This document shows, piece after piece, positions 62,990 through 64,000 of a stretch of DNA of 64,000 bases. The DNA is taken from NCBI GenBank assembly GCA_017548565.1, contig JAFYZU010000050.1:1-64000 (forward strand), in the 5' to 3' direction. The notes under the pieces are model-generated. The model saw only the letters and a list, made by a program, of their open reading frames with translations. It was not told the origin of the DNA and did no database searches. The DNA comes from Treponema sp. GTDB lineage: Bacteria > Spirochaetota > Spirochaetia > Treponematales > Treponemataceae. The position numbers and the translations under genes are program-made. Positions within the stretch are counted from its first letter, which is position 1; every line of letters starts with the position of its first letter.

Positions 62990-64000
62990 TGAATGATGTT
63001 TTAATATTCAGGCAGATTCCTCAAACCTGGGAGCATTATCTCCCGCTTGGCAACGGACGCATGGGCGCTATGGTAAAAACTCATCCCTGCAGTGAAGTAT
63101 TACAGCTCAATGAAGAAGGAATATGGTCAGGTGGTCCTCAAGACAGAATTAATCCCGATGCACAAAAATATCTTGAACAGATACGTTCACTGGTAAAAGA
63201 TGGTAAGGTTCTTCAGGCACAGGAGCTTGCTTTTCAGACCTTAAGCGGAACCTGTGTTAATGAAAGGGTTTATCAGACTGGTGGTGATTTTAAGATCGAT
63301 TTTTATTCACAAAAAAATTCAGGACTTGCATGCGGCTGGCCGTTACAGCATAAGACCGATGAAAAGGCTTTGAAAACCTATGAAGCAAAACTCTGCCTTT
63401 CTGATGCCTCCTGTGAATTGACTTATACCGATGAAGAAGGCACGACGTTTAAAAGAAAAACCTGGATTAGTGCAGTTGATGATATGATTTTTATGCATGT
63501 TACTGCAGATAAAAAAGGAAAGATAAACTTCTGTGGATTTCTTGACCGCGGTAACGATGTTGACAGAATTTTCTGCGACAATAATTTTATTTTTCTCGAG
63601 GATTCACACGGCATTCCTTTTTGTGTCGGAGTCGGAGCAGAAGCAAAGGGCGGAAAGGTTGAAACAAAAGGTGTTTGCCTTACCGGTGAAAAATGTGATG
63701 AGGTCTTGTTTTATATAGACATTCAGAGCATGAAATGGAATAAAAAAATCAATTCAGAAAAAGCTTTTAAAAAATATGCGGTAAACAATAAGTGGACAAA
63801 GCAGTGTAAAAAAAATCTTCTGAAAATGAGAAATACAATCACCGGTAAAACAATAAATGAAAGTGCAGAAGAAATATTTGACTGGCATTTAAAAGAATAT
63901 CAGACTTACTGGAACAGGTTTGCACTTCATATTGGTAAAGAGACTGTAAAACAGAAAACTGTTTGTGAATTGTTAAAAAAAGCAGAGATGGCGCCGGTTG
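62989..64000 (+). CDS. Glycoside hydrolase family 95 protein (alpha-L-fucosidase type), 5' part
   Basis: An open frame of 337 codons that runs off the right edge. The start is ATG 62989, overlapping the trpR stop by one base (TAATG). The opening YLPLGNGRMGAMV, then LNEEGIWSGGPQDRINP, is the N-terminal domain of GH95, the inverting fucosidases that remove fucose from mucin or plant and milk glycans. The catalytic (alpha/alpha)6 barrel would lie further on, outside the window. No signal peptide is present, so it would act in the cytoplasm on imported oligosaccharides. Related GH95 enzymes can cut alpha-galactose, so the sugar is not certain. Confidence 0.88.
   Translation, partial: MNDVLIFRQIPQTWEHYLPLGNGRMGAMVKTHPCSEVLQLNEEGIWSGGPQDRINPDAQKYLEQIRSLVKDGKVLQAQELAFQTLSGTCVNERVYQTGGDFKIDFYSQKNSGLACGWPLQHKTDEKALKTYEAKLCLSDASCELTYTDEEGTTFKRKTWISAVDDMIFMHVTADKKGKINFCGFLDRGNDVDRIFCDNNFIFLEDSHGIPFCVGVGAEAKGGKVETKGVCLTGEKCDEVLFYIDIQSMKWNKKINSEKAFKKYAVNNKWTKQCKKNLLKMRNTITGKTINESAEEIFDWHLKEYQTYWNRFALHIGKETVKQKTVCELLKKAEMAPV

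Overview
The window looks like a chromosomal segment of a host-associated (gut or oral type) Treponema or a close spirochaete relative. The grounds are the low G+C content, the many small outer-membrane beta-barrel genes, lipoproteins with relaxed spirochaetal lipoboxes, a DUF115 flagellin-modification-type protein, a stand-alone EF-G, a ParE/ParC pair, and a C-terminal pyruvate formate-lyase gene at the left edge. There is no rRNA, CRISPR array, insertion sequence or prophage. The content is mostly core metabolism and envelope genes, and species cannot be fixed from the sequence alone.

Layout. 1-505: the end of pflB, a cluster of palindromes and a two-way terminator. 505-1308: nagB (minus). 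1384-3360: an AAA ATPase preceded by three 34-bp direct repeats, then an RluA-type pseudouridine synthase. 3391-9338: an operon-like run of three exported proteins (one porin-like, one FecR-domain), a single-chain ECF transporter core (ATPase-ATPase-T), a Nudix hydrolase and a small membrane protein. 9355-11108: tRNA-Cys and an AGCS sodium/amino-acid symporter. 11145-14911: argC, a HAD phosphatase and mnmG. 14934-19561: a methyltransferase, an adenosine-deaminase-family enzyme, a degenerate PilZ-like protein and pepF. 19657-23354: a heterodimeric ABC exporter. 23481-28865: valS, an EamA permease, an HD hydrolase and a GT2-GtrA fusion. 29037-31667: gap and two divergent barrel proteins. 31765-36196: parE and parC facing each other with a YigZ gene between. 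36340-44721: nfo, an outer-membrane protein, a SPOR protein, coaE, polA and a SulP transporter.

44722-46250 is an intergenic repeat region followed by two divergent lipoprotein genes; one has nine consecutive G bases inside its promoter spacer. 46277-50275 (minus) holds lepB, a class B penicillin-binding protein and a DUF115 protein in an overlapping operon. 50345-54037 holds a LysM/M23 endopeptidase, a small zinc ribbon and a beta-propeller protein with a degenerate deacetylase domain. 54101-55555 is a pair of paralogous barrels, followed by an EF-G and a small secreted protein. 58518-61696 is a three-gene module matching Bacillus ydjI, ydjG and ydjH, the partners of PspA, with no pspA nearby. 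tRNA-Leu, a DUF554 protein, a TrpR-family repressor and the start of a GH95 glycosidase close the window.

Points most worth a second look are the 34-bp repeat array in front of the AAA ATPase, the poly-G promoter (a classic phase-variation geometry), a set of genes whose -10 boxes sit 6-8 bases before the ATG (probable leaderless mRNAs), an inverted repeat over the polA promoter and start codon, and the PspA-less ydj module. All functional calls come from reading motifs and remembered family features; no database search was run.
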